NCBI GenBank assembly: GCA_023853785.1
Contig: JAJIRX010000567.1
Span: 620,001 to 684,000, forward strand
From: Psilocybe azurescens
Lineage: Eukaryota > Basidiomycota > Agaricomycetes > Agaricales > Agrocybaceae
Length of the DNA stretch: 64,000 bases
Direction of reading: 5' to 3'
Under the pieces are notes generated by a model. The model had not been told where the DNA came from. It made no database searches and saw only the letters and a list, made by a program, of their open reading frames with translations. Position numbers and translations under genes: made by a program. Positions 1-12,693 of this stretch are shown here, piece by piece; position 1 is the first letter of the stretch, and every line of letters begins with the position of its first letter.

Positions 1-686
1 TTCGTTCTTTTTTTTTGTGGGACAATTTTTTCTTTGCTTCGTTAGCGGATTCGATCACCCTACTACCCTCTTTCTTTACTTGACTTGGATTCTTCCGCTT
101 CTTTTGGTGGATTGGACCAAGACTATAAACTCAAACCCCGCTCCCGCCACAGCACATATACCTTGGATTTTATTCCTTCCTCTACTTATCACATACGCAG
201 TGCACACACCTATGACAAGTACGATCATGACTAGAGTACCGTTCTATTCTATTCTATTCTTACCATTCATCTTTCTCTTTTCTTCTTCCACTATATTTCT
301 GCTTTTTTCTCCCTCTCGGTATTCAGTGCGTTTGTAACAGTATGGTAATCTTACTATGGTATTCAATTGTCTTTCAGGGATCTATTATTCAGGTGTTCCT
401 TTTGGGGGGTGAATCTACATTTGCAAGGCTTTAGCATTCGTTTTCGATGAGGGCTTTATATAATGTGAAGTTGACGTCAAGTCATTGGCTCTCGTTCAAC
501 CCGAATTCTACGCAGGTACTAACTTGAACTGACATTTTGTTATTAACATGAACATTCAATTAAAAGGGCATGACTCGGAAGGAAGAAAAAGACAGTCACA
601 AAACCACGAAATACCCAAGGGGGAGGCTGGATTTTACATCTGTGTACCCGCTGACAATATTTTTCCTATCATCTCATTCATTTCCT
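1..686. other. Intergenic, pyrimidine-rich at the left edge
   Basis: No gene that I can support. The first 340 bases are strongly C/T-rich on the plus strand and include a short run of TATTC units near 240-262. An open frame spans 17-337 but begins at GTG, is low in complexity and resembles nothing known. It may be the leader or trailer of a transcript whose gene lies outside the window. Confidence 0.5.
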
Positions 687-920
687 TCACTTCCTTTTTA
701 AGTCGCCAATCTCCATCATGATATCCTGTTTGAACTCCATGAACTCCTCCTGCGACCAGGCTTTTTGGCTTCCCTGTTTTTTCCAAGAGGTCTTTGGAGG
801 CGGCGAGGGGTCAATGGACGGAGATTTTGGCCTTTGCAAATTTGCTGTCGAAAACTGACGACATGTGGAAGCGAGGCGGCTAGTTGATGCCACAGGATGC
901 AAGGAAGTCATCAATTCCAT
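687..920 (-). CDS. Possible small protein or terminal exon, function unknown
   Basis: The frame stays open from about 1073 down to a stop at 687. The only ATG in it is at 920, which gives 77 residues. The product is rich in S, T, P and K and ends in a charged, helix-like stretch (EEFMEFKQDIMMEIGDLKRK). A TATATAAA-like sequence lies near 1145 on the same strand. It could equally be the last exon of a gene with an upstream exon that I could not find. There is no family match that I recognise. Confidence is low because it is short and compositionally biased. Confidence 0.25.
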   Translation of the reverse strand: MELMTSLHPVASTSRLASTCRQFSTANLQRPKSPSIDPSPPPKTSWKKQGSQKAWSQEEFMEFKQDIMMEIGDLKRK

Positions 921-1073
921 CTCTCCCTTAGTCGATCTGGTGGGTTTTGTCTTCTCGGGTGAGTCAGAAATTCCTTTTGGGTGATCACGAAGTTCGGCGT
1001 TGCTTGTGACTGTACTTTCTCTTGCACCGTTTGCACCGCAAGCACGAGCGGCTAGTGTTACGAATCGGCACAC

Positions 1074-1571
1074 AGAGGAACTCGAAAGACGGGTTTAACG
1101 TTTAAGAATTCAATGGGGACTCGTACAAGTAGAGCTAGGGTTTATATAGATACTCGAAGAGTCCTAATGAAAATAAAGGGTGAAGTAAAGGATTGTGGAA
1201 AATGAATGAAACAGTTTAAGTAAGAAATAACCGCAGAGTATATCCAGTGAGTTGAAAGAGCGAATGTTAGGCACAAGAAATAAGGAATTCAAAGGTATCG
1301 GACAACATATAGAAAACTCCCCCTCGTAGTTTGGAAATATCCATTGTTGGAGAAACAATTTTAAATTAACAACATAGTAAGTGTGTATGTATGTATATGT
1401 ATGTATAGTGATCATGTTGCAGTCGCAATTAATAGGGAATGAAGAAATCCAAAATATTAAGTCTACTCGAAAGGTACGAGCAGGAGAGATGATTAGTATC
1501 TTTTACGAAAGTCCTAGCAAAGTTAAGAAAAGAGATGATTAGCAATAAGAATCTGAACCTTGCATCCGTAA
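1074..1571. other. Intergenic
   Basis: AT-rich stretch between two minus-strand genes or candidates. It contains a short GTAT microsatellite near 1386-1407. Nothing else recognisable. Confidence 0.4.
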
Positions 1572-3853
1572 TCAGAAGTCACCCATCCACTCGTCATACA
1601 ACATGGTGCCAGGACCAGTCGATGAGCCAGCTACTGCATTGTCAGCGATGCCATTCCCAGCAGGATGATACGACTTAGTGTCAGGACCAGTCGACGAGCC
1701 AACTACTGCATTGTCAGCGATGCTGTTCGTTGTCTGAGGATTATGCAGCATGGTGTCAGGACCAGTCGGTGAGCCAGCTGCTGCAAGGTCAGCAGCACCA
1801 GGCCATGCAAAATCAGGGGACGTGGTGTCAGGTCCAGTTGATGAGCCAGCTGCAGTATTGTCCACATAATCAGCAAAATAAAAGTTATTCTGCTCATATT
1901 GTGCAGCCTCAGCCTCAGCCACCGTCTGATAATGGAGATTATCATCATGCTGCTGAGCTTCAATCGTCGTCTGCTCGGCATCGAGAGGCTGCACGAGTGG
2001 CTCCTGAACGGATGACTGAACAAACAACTGTGGATCCAGGGCAAGAAGCCCGTAAGCATTGCCTGAATCCTGTTGATAGTCATTTGCGGTCTGTTCAGTA
2101 GGCACAGGTGGGGGAGTTCTGTGTAGTATTGAAGCGAGGTGTGGGTATGACTCGGAATTGGGGTGTGAGTACTGCTTGGTGGGAAGGGGTGTGGGTTTGA
2201 CTTCGGACGACACCGTTTCCAAATTTTACCAATCTCGGAGACGCGTGGTAGCCGGTGCCATTTTCACCTTGGATAGAAGGCCATTTCAAAGGATTTGGCG
2301 CCTGCATCTCTATCTGCCCTAGTGCAGCAGGTGGGGTCTGGTTCTGGTAGTTGGTTCTACTGGAGATGTCCCTGTTACTTTGAGGAGCGAAATTGACCGC
2401 ATTTTGCGTCGGAGGTGGTGCAGGTGTATTTGAACCAGTCTGATTCTGGTAGTTGCTGCCATTGGAAAACGACCTAATACTCTGAGGAGCAGAGCTGACG
2501 GCACGTCGGACTGGAGGAGGTTGCGGCAGCATGATGGGAGCAGGTGCGACTGAAAGTGGCCGAGAGTTAGTGCTGCCAGGCATGGATTGACCACCCATCT
2601 GGAAGTCCCCAACGGCGGCAACATCAAGCTGGTGATACCCGCTCGGTGTGTTCGTTCTCGTTGGTACATTGACATGCGGGTGTTGCGTTCGTAGGTTGGT
2701 CCGTGATTGTACATTATTGAAGTTGACACCGTTCGTTCCAGCCAAGTTCTGCTCAAGGAGAGCTGGCACATGTCCGTTTTGCGCTGTTCGTTGTATGGAT
2801 TGAAATGGCACGATCTGTGGGCCGGGCATAGAATGGATCTGTGACGGGAACGAAGGATTTGTAGCCACTTGACGAGGTCTCTGGAGCTGTCGTCCTTGTC
2901 CATCTTGCATATGACCAAATGGAAAGTTAGAATGAGCCGCCGGCTGTCTCTGAGTTGCATTTGCACTATCACCACTGTTCTGTGGAAATTGGGCGACAGA
3001 GCCTTGTGGTAGTGGCCCAAGCATCATTTGGGGAACCGGTGCAGGATATTGTTTGAGGCTCTTGAAAAGCAATACCTTGGCAGTGTTCAAGTTACCTATG
3101 GCAGCCTGAACGCGACGTAAATTTAATACTTCCATCGTCGCCTGCTGCAGGACCGCAATAGATTGAGTAAACCCTTGTGGAATGGTTTGTGCAAACAAAA
3201 GATAGCGTCTAGTGTCGTGGTTGGGAATCTTGGGGATCCTTGTGCCGATCGCGCTGGTATGGGCTAGATATTCGTACTCAGCGGGAGACAGTTCCATCCG
3301 TCGAAATTCATAACCGGATAAGTATTGCCGAAGATTGGATAGTTGAGATTCATCCATCGCGAGTCGGATTTCAACTCCATCATTGACCACGACGCCGGGG
3401 ACAATGCCACCCAAGACTGCGAAGACTTTCCGACTGGAAATCGGACTGAGGACAATGAGGCCGGCTTGATTGGCCCATTGCACTGAAAGTAGATTGCTTT
3501 CTGGACGGGAAAGCACTTTCATATTACCACACTAGAAGCGGTTAAATTTTCCGTTTTCTTCAAGCGGAGGAGAGAACTCACTATTAAACCCAATATTTGC
3601 ATATCGCGTAGAGTAGTTGACCACTCGATAAAGTCGTCGAAATCATCGGCAAGCTATATCAAATGCCGGGTGAGTGGACGATTGAGGTAGAAGAAATTAG
3701 TTGCGCTGACCTTTTTATTTCGTCGCCTGCAGCTGACGACTGTGGCTCTTTGCCTTTGCCTTTATCCGCTGCATTAGCTTCGTGGTTGTCATTGCCGGGT
3801 GCTTCAGTGCGCTTGCGTTTAGTAAGGCGTTGATTTCCCCCCGATTTCGTCAT
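1572..3853 (-). CDS. Conserved-looking Q/P/N-rich protein of unknown function
   Basis: I do not recognise the family. The reading begins at ATG 3853 with a basic, NLS-like start (RLTKRKR), continues through a short exon (reading LADDFDDFIEWSTTLRDMQ) and enters a long exon starting near 3530. An intron of roughly 60-110 nt around 2120-2230 joins it to the last exon, which ends at 1572. The ordered part is the first 190 residues or so. It reads like a folded alpha/beta domain (LLSVQWANQAGLIVLSP, then YEFRRMELSPAEYEYLAHTS). The rest is disordered and rich in Q, P, N, S and T, as in transcription cofactors. The tail carries a degenerate repeat (separate entry). The first junction needs either a GC donor or one extra base in the 5-base T run at 3712-3716. 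A nuclear role is inferred from composition only. Confidence 0.6.
1575..1860 (-). repeat. Four degenerate coding repeats, core GSSTGPDT
   Basis: The C-terminal end of the Q/P-rich protein contains four spaced copies of a unit with core A/V-G-S-S/P-T-G-P-D/G-T. Three of them follow an Ala/Asp-rich lead such as IADNAV. At the DNA level the copies share GTGTCAGGACCAGTCGA-like sequence on the plus strand. The array lies within 290 bases of the stop codon, so it is probably a recent intragenic expansion and may vary in copy number between strains. Confidence 0.8.
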
Positions 3854-5744
3854 GTCGAATACCGACCGCAGTAACTGAAGGAGCTTTCAAGAGGTTTTTG
3901 AGTGTAATAAGTAACAGCGTTGGCGCCGATACGAGTAACGCAGATTTGAGCTGGGATTCTGTAGTATAGAGAAAACGGTGAAAAGCGCCAGGCTTAAAAA
4001 CACAACCCTGTCAATGCGTCCATCTCCCTGTTTGGTCTACAGTGCCTCGCTTTGACTTTTGTGTTACTGCCCAAAAACAAAAACCTGGCGGGGATTCTAG
4101 AGTTACACCATGGCCCATTGCAGAAAAAAACAATTGGCCCAATTAGACCCGTGCCATTCTTTCCACAATTCGTGGCCAAATAATTTGCATATCGACAATC
4201 TGAGGAGGTTACAAACCTTCTTGAATACGTTTGCAAGGTATCAGTTTACGTTTTTGGTGTTTAGCGAGCAGATCGATTGTATGTATTGCAGATTATTCGT
4301 CCTTTGAAATTAAGGCCAATTTCAGGGAAGAGTCTCCTCAGCGCAATCCGAATGACAAAGAGGTGTACAAAGCTGTGTTCAAGAGCCCTGTGGGCCATAG
4401 CGTAAAAGGGACAATGCGTCGTCACGCCCTAGCCAAGACAAGAATTTTCCATTTTGGTCTGCGATCCTGTTGACTTTGCACGCAAAAGCGTTCAAAAAAT
4501 GTAAAATAATACCCCTTCTGGCTTGAAGGCGATTGTTCCGCTTTCCAGCTTCTAAGAGTCAGCACTATTCAGGAATTTCGGCGCCACAACATCAAAAATC
4601 GATATTTGAGACATGAAGTTGTCCTAAATAGTTATTTCGTTTCAGTTAGCATAATTCATTGAGTTATACTGAATGATTTGAATACTCACCGTCTCTAAAA
4701 GGCGTCAGTCTTACGTATTCGCAAGCCAGATGGTGTATCACCAGACAACCAAAATTTTACGCTGGCTTGAAGTTGTCGAAGGCGCGACACAGACCCGAAT
4801 GAGGAAATGAGCTCCTTTCGAGATATCAAGAACAGTTGTCGTAGACATAGTCCCCAGATTCTTTTTCAGAATACATCTTTTAGATTGGAGAAAAAAGCGT
4901 TCAATGACAGGTTTCCATTTCATTGTACTTTTCTATCCATTTGCCACCCAAATTAAGGGGACTACCTGAACACGATTCGATTGCCCTGAATGATGGCCTT
5001 TCATATAGCTCATATGAATTTTACAATGAAAAGACTTACATGCATTTCTTCAGGTACTGCAGCGCCCTCAGGAAAAAGCGCAGCAAGAGTAGATCCATTC
5101 ATAGTCGATACCAGACTAAGGATTTACTTACACGACCAAAGTTACGGTGGTGCAGCCAAGATACGGTTTATGGACAGCGAAAAACCCATAAGTCGATTGA
5201 AGAAGTAGTCGTACCACAGATGTCCGAGCGAGAACAAGGAATCCGCATAGTTCGTAAAAATCAAAACATAGCTGACTGAAGAGGTGAACGACAAGCCGAA
5301 GTTGACGTTGAACGATCGACTGATCGTGTGCCAAACCGATATTTTGCTGATGCTTATGTCCGGCCCGGGGGTCCAGTTACTATTACGGTTTACTACTGCC
5401 AGTCTTTCCAAACTTCATATGGCCTGCGTTAAGCATTTATTCACAAGGCCGGCAAGGCCCCGACTACTGAAGTTAACAAGTTGAACACCGTCAGTGTGAA
5501 CGCTGACCAAAGATATTATCGCTTACACATAGTACTTAAAGTTACAGCATTTAAGTTCCGTTCCCCTAAGGTATATGATGGTTGTGTGAAGAACCCTACC
5601 AGTATTAACAAGGGATTCATGGTAATGCTTAGGATAGAGTATCTGAAATTGAAATAAGTACTGTACATATACTACGCAGCATTTTGAATGCGATCTGAAG
5701 AATAAATCCGATGCAGATTAGGATATTTGGACATGATTCAATCT
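3854..5744. other. Intergenic, no supported gene
   Basis: Several short frames occur, for example 4923-5279 and 4990-5208 on plus. They disagree in frame, lack splice support and resemble no family that I know. Around 5280-5560 two plus-strand stretches read smoothly but are separated by a stop. This could be the relic of a decayed gene, but I cannot name one. Confidence 0.4.
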
Positions 5745-7540
5745 CTAGATTAACTTTGGTGATGTATCTCGGCCCACCAAGAAACTGGAATCATCCATCC
5801 GTCCTCTACGATATGTCCGCCCACCAACGAAGGCTCCCTGAACGTAAACTCTTTCAATATTCCGGTCATCCCCACAGAACAAGAATCGTTCTAGCCAGCC
5901 TTCCAAAAGCTTCTTCTTGTCCTCCGCGGCAAGTTGTGGCGAGGTACCGTTCAGTCCCCAGATGGTGGGGTTGCCAGCTTCATCACGTACATTCACCATC
6001 AGCGCATCGAAGCTCTTGCCGGCAGCGAAGGAGCCTACTTGCTTCTCCAAGCCACAAACAGCTGCCCCGCCGGCTGTGGCGAGATACAACAATGAAGGAA
6101 TAGATAATTGCTTGTTAGCAAACGAGGTCGACTTTGCAGACTCTGATGATGCGGAGTTTCCAGCCTGAAGCGAGCAAATCTTGGCCGAGATGCTGGCGTT
6201 CTGTATGGCGTTGAGAATGGAGACGCTGAATCCTCCAGATACGTCAGTTCCCAGACCGACCTAAGAGTGTCAAGGTGATTATAACATATGAAAACACTCG
6301 TGCTCTTACCTTGACCCCTTTATCGAGATAGACTCCGATTGGCGCTACACCGCTGCTCAAGTTGAAATTACTTGTAGGGCAATGACTTATACCGGCATCT
6401 CTTGACTTGATGAGGTCAACTTCGTCCTCCGTCAAATGAACCGCATGCGCCAGAATAGTATTCTGACGCAGCAAACCAAACATGTCGTACACGCCAGCAT
6501 AATTGGGGGCAGAGGGGAAGAGCTTATGAGTAAAAGATATCTCAGACTTGTTTTCCGAGATGTGGGTTTGAATCCTCAATTTGGGGTCGGAAGAAGCAAG
6601 GTCTCCTAGCGAGGACAGTAAATCATCTGTGCAAGAAATCGCAAATCGAGGTGTTAGAATGGGCTGCACAAGCGGTTCTTGAGTGGAAAGCTCCGGTTGA
6701 GGTGACAAGGAACGGATATAGGATATCAGTGCCTGTGTGTCTGCTATTGAATCTTCTTGTGAAGCTTCAATGTAGTGGCCGGGGCAATTGCGATTCATGT
6801 TACATTTCTATCATGCGAGGTGTCAACGGAGACAGTGAAGGAAGATAACTTCTACTTACACCAACGAAAGCTCGTTGTCCAAACGCATGAACGATGTCCG
6901 CCAGAGCCTTGGTGGCCTCAAGATGAAGAGTTCCATAGTAGCAGCAAGTGGTAGTCTATTGTTAACGGAGCGTTAGCACTGGTGAACTTGAATTTGAGTT
7001 TACAACGCACTCCAGAGTCAATGGCACGCCGAACTACAGACTCGTACGTCTTTCGAGCGAAATTGACGTCTGCGAATTTCGATTCTGTAGGGAACGTAAC
7101 GTTTTCAAGCCAGTCTAGGAGTTGATACTGGCCACCTCTAATGGTATTGAGAGATTATATTAGACTGTTTCAGCACACATAATGGAAACCTGACTTACGT
7201 GCCCATGTTCGGCACCTGCGGTGCATGCTGTTCACAACATAGGTATCAGCTCCAGTTGACCACATTGCCTAGATTTAGAAGCACTTCTTACTGTGTGTGT
7301 GTCAATAAACCCAGGTATAATAAACTCTCCCTCCCTTAAAGCTATCACTTCAGAGTCTATGTACCCTTTCGATGCTAAAGTTTCCTGAAGATTGTGTGGT
7401 TCCACGTCATCAACTAACCAATCTATATTGCCTAATGTATCGACTGCAAGAAGACACAAAGGAGATGCAGAGTAGGACACGAGGGATATAGGATTGATGA
7501 CGGAGCCATAGAAGATGGTAGACTTTGCTGTTGGCGACAT
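5745..7540 (-). CDS. GUD1: Guanine deaminase
   Basis: Purine salvage enzyme of the amidohydrolase superfamily that hydrolyses guanine to xanthine and ammonia; cytosolic, Zn-dependent. The start is set at ATG 7540 (MSPTAKSTIFYGSVINPISL), because the FYGS-NPIS opening is typical of the family and the upstream in-frame codon is only TTG. Visible motifs in order: PGFIDTHTH-APQ (metal-binding HxH, split by an intron near 7290), LHLEATKALADIVHAFGQRAF, QTHISENKSEI, LAHAVHLTEDE, SHCPTSNFNLSSG and GLGTDVSGG. These cover the metal and guanine-binding residues. The C-terminal part (KQVGSFAAGKSFDALMVN) is the usual amidohydrolase end. About five introns; estimated length about 490 residues, normal for the family. 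No lesion seen. Confidence 0.93.
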
Positions 7541-10500
7541 CTCTTTCTCAGGGACCAGGAGCAAGATGATAGCAGCGAAGGCTATAAGTAGAGTACATTA
7601 GGAGATAGGGGACGGTTATCGACATCCCACTAATCATGGAGGTCGGTCGGCGGAAGGAGCATGAGGGTGTCGTAACAGCCAAGGGTACCAGCATTGATAA
7701 GATAAGACAACCTTACCCAATCGGGTAACTGATGGTTCAATCACTGGGACGCCCTGAGTCAAACCTTCACCACGACCGTCATGTCTTGCCCCACAATATC
7801 AATACCTTGAGATTGTGTCAGTCATCTAGTGGCAATTTCTGATAACAGGCCACTAGGAGATTGTAGGTTATGCGGCTAGTAAGTGCTTAGATTTTTTCGA
7901 TTGCTTTGCACATTTACCTACTGTACATAGACTTGATGGTATAGATGCAGAGCTTGTCTCTATCTTTAGTCCCGGGGCACGTATAACTTCGCCGTACAGC
8001 TGTAAGATTAGTTGAATTGAAGGCCAAGCTCCCGGCATACATTTTGTAAACCTTGAGCTTGTGTTGGGGATCTTGCACTTGTTTGACCTGGGTTGGGCAT
8101 TCACAAAGTGTTATAAGGCATTTCATCATGAGACCTTACTCTGGAGTTTGCACGCGTTATAGCTGTCTTTTGAATTCCCTCGCTAGTCCGGGATATGCCT
8201 GTAGTGCGCCATATCACCTGCTGTCAATAAAATATTCGGTGAAGGTCAGTTAGAATTCAGTTTCTGGCATTATATCCCATCTAAAGGCTCATTACGCAGT
8301 CAGTGTATCGTTGAAATTTCACCATTGTTGCACAGGCAACAGTACTCTGGTCTGTTAATCCTATGATTGCATTCTTAGCATGCTCGCTCAATGTCACTCG
8401 GCGTTTTGATATTCCGTGGTAAGCCCTGAATTTCGAAGAGTCTGGAAGGGTAATGATAGTGATTTATTGCAGATATAAACAGTGTCGAGCGCGCATACAA
8501 GTCAACATTGGGGTTAAGATCTTTCCATGCATAGATTACAGTGCGCCTTTTCACGAATCACGATCGCCGAATACAAGTTCTCATCCAGATAAACTCATAC
8601 ACAGCAGAATACCTATTCGAAGGATGTATCGCTCATATCAACTCTTATATGCATCTTACGTGCATGAGACCAGAAGGCCGAGGTATCTCGTCGTTGGGGT
8701 TGATGTGCTGGCGGATAGATCCATTCAATAAGCCTTTCGGAGTTATCTGAAGTTCTGAAGAACACTGTCTTCATCGACCGTTTCCGACTATTTCAGGCCG
8801 TAACATGACGTTGTACGCGCAACGTGTTGTGCATAATTTCGCTTTATTATTCGCACCTGATGGACTTTGTCGGGACAAGATTTGTCTGGGGTACGAGCTT
8901 CAAGTCATTCGTTAGTTATTTATACATTAACGCGATTATGTTCCTATAGTTAATTATATATTGTCCATTGTCCATATCCTCCATGCCATCTGTTACGGCC
9001 ACCACTCATTCGCCGCTCTATAGATCCTCTAGGATTCGTGGGTTCCATTGAATACATTCAGTGCATACCGGTGAGTCTAGCCACGCACGAACCACTTGAT
9101 TGGCGATGCACGCATCACTGACAAGGGTGCCGGACAGCGCAGATAACGGCAACCGCGGGCGAGTCGAAAGCCCTTCTTTCTACATTAGACACCATTAACG
9201 ACAAGGGGTGCTTTTCTGCGTTGCCCTCGCAGTATCTATTGGTCGCACCATTGAGATTACATTAGTGTGGGGGAGGCATATGGCTTGATTGTTGGTGGCT
9301 GGCCTCAAGGCTCGGGTTTTTTGCAGCCTTTTATAACGCACTCTATCTAACTTTGGTTTGCTTTCATCAAGAGGCAATTGGGTAACACCAAGGGCAAGAT
9401 CATCCGCCTAAGTCTTGCGGATGACAGGCAGCGATCCTTTCGAACAAGTGCGCTTAGCGCCCCCGTCAATTTTAGCCGCCGGTTAAATGAATCTTCTAGT
9501 GGACTACGCTTTCGAAGCCCGACGCTATGGCACACATTCTGGAAAACACTCTGCGAACCCCACCAACGACATCTTTTTTTCGCTGAGAGCTCGCGTTTAC
9601 GTTTGACGGAAATATCGCGCACATTTCATAATGACTTCGATGATGGATGACTTACACCACCATCACCACGGCTATAACCATGTATTTACCGTCTGTGATG
9701 CGGTGGGCGAGCAATCCGATTCCACCGACCGACTTGATGCCTTGCAGCACGACGTTGACGCTATGTCGAAGAGGCTCTTGTTTAGTTGCTGGCCATAGCG
9801 GATTGCGGTAAATCCGTTCATCCGTCGTGTGCGTTGATACCCTCAGGAGTTCACAGATTGTGGCGGTCAAGGCATTGGATTGACTAACCCCGCGCTCGCG
9901 AATACACGTGATTCGGATATTGGCACCCGAATTCTGCGCGAGAACGGCGGAGCCACAGAGTGGGACAGGAATTGACAAGAAGAACATGGAAGATGATCAG
10001 CAGATGTCTTCCCAAGGCTGTCTCAGCCTGTTCTCGCCCCACAGGACACCGTTTTTCAAGACCGGTCCCTTAACACTGTTGTTCTGAAGACATACGAGTT
10101 GACGACCGTGATGCCTGGAATGATGCGGCTCTTGTTAAACTTGGATGCCCTTTCAAGTGGCCTTTTACGTCGAAGCTTCCGCTAGCACATCCTTATGGTA
10201 TTTCCCGCCCGTAAGTCATCGCCCATGCGTTAACCTTTCTTTTTCCGGTCAATTGAATCTAAAATTACTTTCATTAGATGTTCATACAAACGTCCATTAT
10301 GCGCTGCCGAAGGGAACCACGGATTTCGACATGTCTTAGTAGGTCGTACTTGTTCAGCATGAATGAGTTAATGAAACATTGAAAGTATGTCAAGCAATGC
10401 TGTGTCTTCGACTTCAAACTACATACTTCTTTAACATACTTACGGCAATTCGTTTCTTCAGGTAGCGCCTAGTAGCGCCTTTGACAGTATTGAGACATTG

Positions 10501-12693
10501 GCTTGTCCGCAGTGGAGTATTCAATTTTGTGTGTCAATTAAGTTGCGAAGCTTCGTTGCATTTTCACACCCACTACTGTATTTTTGTACATCAAAACCTG
10601 GTCGGCGATTGTGCAATGGAACTAGCGAATGGGTACACCGGTTTATAACCTTTCCGTGTCAAATAGTGAGGTTTCTGGACTAGCGTTGCTGGGCAGTGAA
10701 CAGGACAGGCGCCGCTTAAAGCCACAGACATGAGAATGTGTGGAGTGGCAGCTGGTTGGTCCACCAACCTTTTCAGCTTTCTAGAATGCGTTTGTACGCA
10801 TTATTCCGTCCGTCCACCACATAGTTCGGGCACTTGGTATTCCAGTAAGACGAAAAAACAAAATAAGGATCAGCCATCACACGTTCTTTCTGTCAGAAGG
10901 TCCAGTACGCGTGGATGTTACTCTACTTGAACCGATGGCCGGTGCTACTAAGATGTAAAGCTGGGCTATTACTCGTTCATGACGCAGTCTGATCACTGGT
11001 CGCTGGGAGATCGGTAAGTATAGTAAAGAGAACCTTCTCACCGTGACATCGCATAGCGGATAATAATATCGTTCTTGAATTCATCGTGGTTACTGATTGT
11101 GTGGACCCAGTGTGGACCGAGGCTGATTCCAATGAAATTTTCAGCTTTCAAGTTTAAGTCGCCTAGCTCTTGCCGTCGGCTTTTCTTCAGAATTTTGTGT
11201 TTCTGTGGGATTAACAAAGATATGGACGGATTCTATCGTTTGCGAGCAGTTTCAGTGTCGGAAACCCCTGATTGACGCCATATACCGTAGAAATGGGAGG
11301 AAGCGGACCCGAACATAATATTTACTTTAGACCTGTGAGTGCAAACTCAAATTCAAGACAGATTCTCTGTCACGGTGGAGAAATTGGTCTTATTGAAGCC
11401 ACTTTCGCGTGCCTTGTGGGTATCTATCAATCGTGTGCCTTCTAATGATCAAGCTTAGTTATCAAACTGAGAGAGGCTGTTACACGCCTATTCTTGTGCG
11501 GCCTATAGAAATGGATGAGCCTGCCCGCTATAACCGTCCAAAACGCTACAGAGTTTGTAACTCTATGGGATCAAAGTGATTAATTGCTTCACGTTATACT
11601 AAAGAACTAGATGGAAGTCCGTATTTGAAATTTCTTCTGCAGAGACAAATGATGACGAGATAGTATCGTTTGATTGCTTGTCATGCGTGGCAAAAGCTTT
11701 CCTTTCCGAATGATACATAATGCCTTGGACCCCAGATTGATATCGCTGGAACTAGAAGCGTGGATTTTGTACATGCTCTTCATTCAAAAGTGTGTGGAAA
11801 CCGAGGTTGACGAAAACAGGTGAAATTGATGGGGGCGATGTGCGTGGCAGGAGCGCGCAGTCTTGGACTTGGAATACTTTTAACGCGCGCCGATTAATTA
11901 GTCGCGTCCCCGCACATCGTTCGACGCGTCTTTACGCGTTTTTACGTTGCAATATGCATATCAAGGATTAGTTTTTGCCTCAGACGCGCTCATGAAAGAC
12001 ATGAGGAGGCCCGACGAAGACGTGTAAATGTCGTCCTGTCTTTCGGGCGTAGCCGCTTGTGGCTTACCCTTGATCCGTAGTAATGCCAGAAACGCCATGA
12101 GGCAGATGGGAGAGGGGGAAAATGGTAAGGCTGAAGTTAGTGACATAGATAGGGATATGGCCGGTGGAATAACGAGCGCATTGTGGTCCCGCGTAACACG
12201 GTCTCAGAGACATTAATGGGCGCGCTTCCGATGATGGCATAGTCGGACTGGTTTCAAATGCTTTGAATTCATGACGAAAACTATGAAGCGCCAAGAAACT
12301 TAAAGAAAAGAGGTATCCATGTTTTATTAATTCATGCCAGTGATCGCGTGAGATATGCTGAATTGGGTTCAAGGTCGCGCACAATGAAATATAGTATTAG
12401 CAGACTGTTGTACTTTGCTCATCCGTTGGTCGCTGGGTGCGTTCTGGTAATGATTTCTGGTCGTTAGACAGGTAGACAAGGTAGATAGAGGATCAAGAAC
12501 AGGATAATTTTCTTGGGGGACTTAGAAGGGCCAAGATCAGAGATTTGGATTTAACCCTAGCTAGACATAACTGGAAATTATATAAAGTAAAATGTAATTT
12601 TTAACAAGTTCTCTGTGTCCTCCTCTCCTCACGTCCACCCACTCAACTGGCACTGCGTTAGGCGGCTTGCCCTTTTCTTCCACTTACCACAAC
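7541..12693. other. Gene-poor region of about 5 kb
   Basis: No gene that I can name lies between guanine deaminase and the two-exon gene at 12694. Open frames are short and scattered on both strands. One ATG-initiated frame is listed separately (9652-9987, minus). A CGCG-rich patch at about 11880-11945 holds two ACGCGT hexamers ten bases apart. A minus-strand frame at 11961-12146 has a hydrophobic run and a plausible donor but no recognisable domain. The region could be old transposon debris, but I saw no terminal repeats or transposase motifs. Confidence 0.5.
9652..9987 (-). CDS. Weak candidate: small protein with possible signal peptide
   Basis: ATG at 9987 opens a 111-codon frame. The first 18 residues (MFFLSIPVPLCGSAVLAQ) look like a secretory signal sequence. 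The frame ends just after a good donor (GTAAGT, near 9655), so the coding part might continue by splicing into the minus-strand frame at 9347-9622. The remainder has two cysteines and no motif that I know. Neighbouring DNA is gene-poor, so chance is a real alternative. Confidence 0.2.
   Translation of the reverse strand: MFFLSIPVPLCGSAVLAQNSGANIRITCIRERGVSQSNALTATICELLRVSTHTTDERIYRNPLWPATKQEPLRHSVNVVLQGIKSVGGIGLLAHRITDGKYMVIAVVMVV

Noticed and set aside
17..337. 106-codon open frame at the left edge
   Set aside because: Starts at GTG, is low-complexity from C/T skew and shows no family feature.
1386..1407. GTAT microsatellite
   Set aside because: Too short to be informative; ordinary intergenic repeat.
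4923..5279. 118-codon frame and overlapping frames up to about 5560
   Set aside because: Frames alternate without introns and match no known protein; at most a relic.
9378..9650. Plus-strand 90-codon frame and a nearby five-His stretch at about 9650
   Set aside because: Opposite-strand shadow of a weak candidate; the His run is a CAC repeat.
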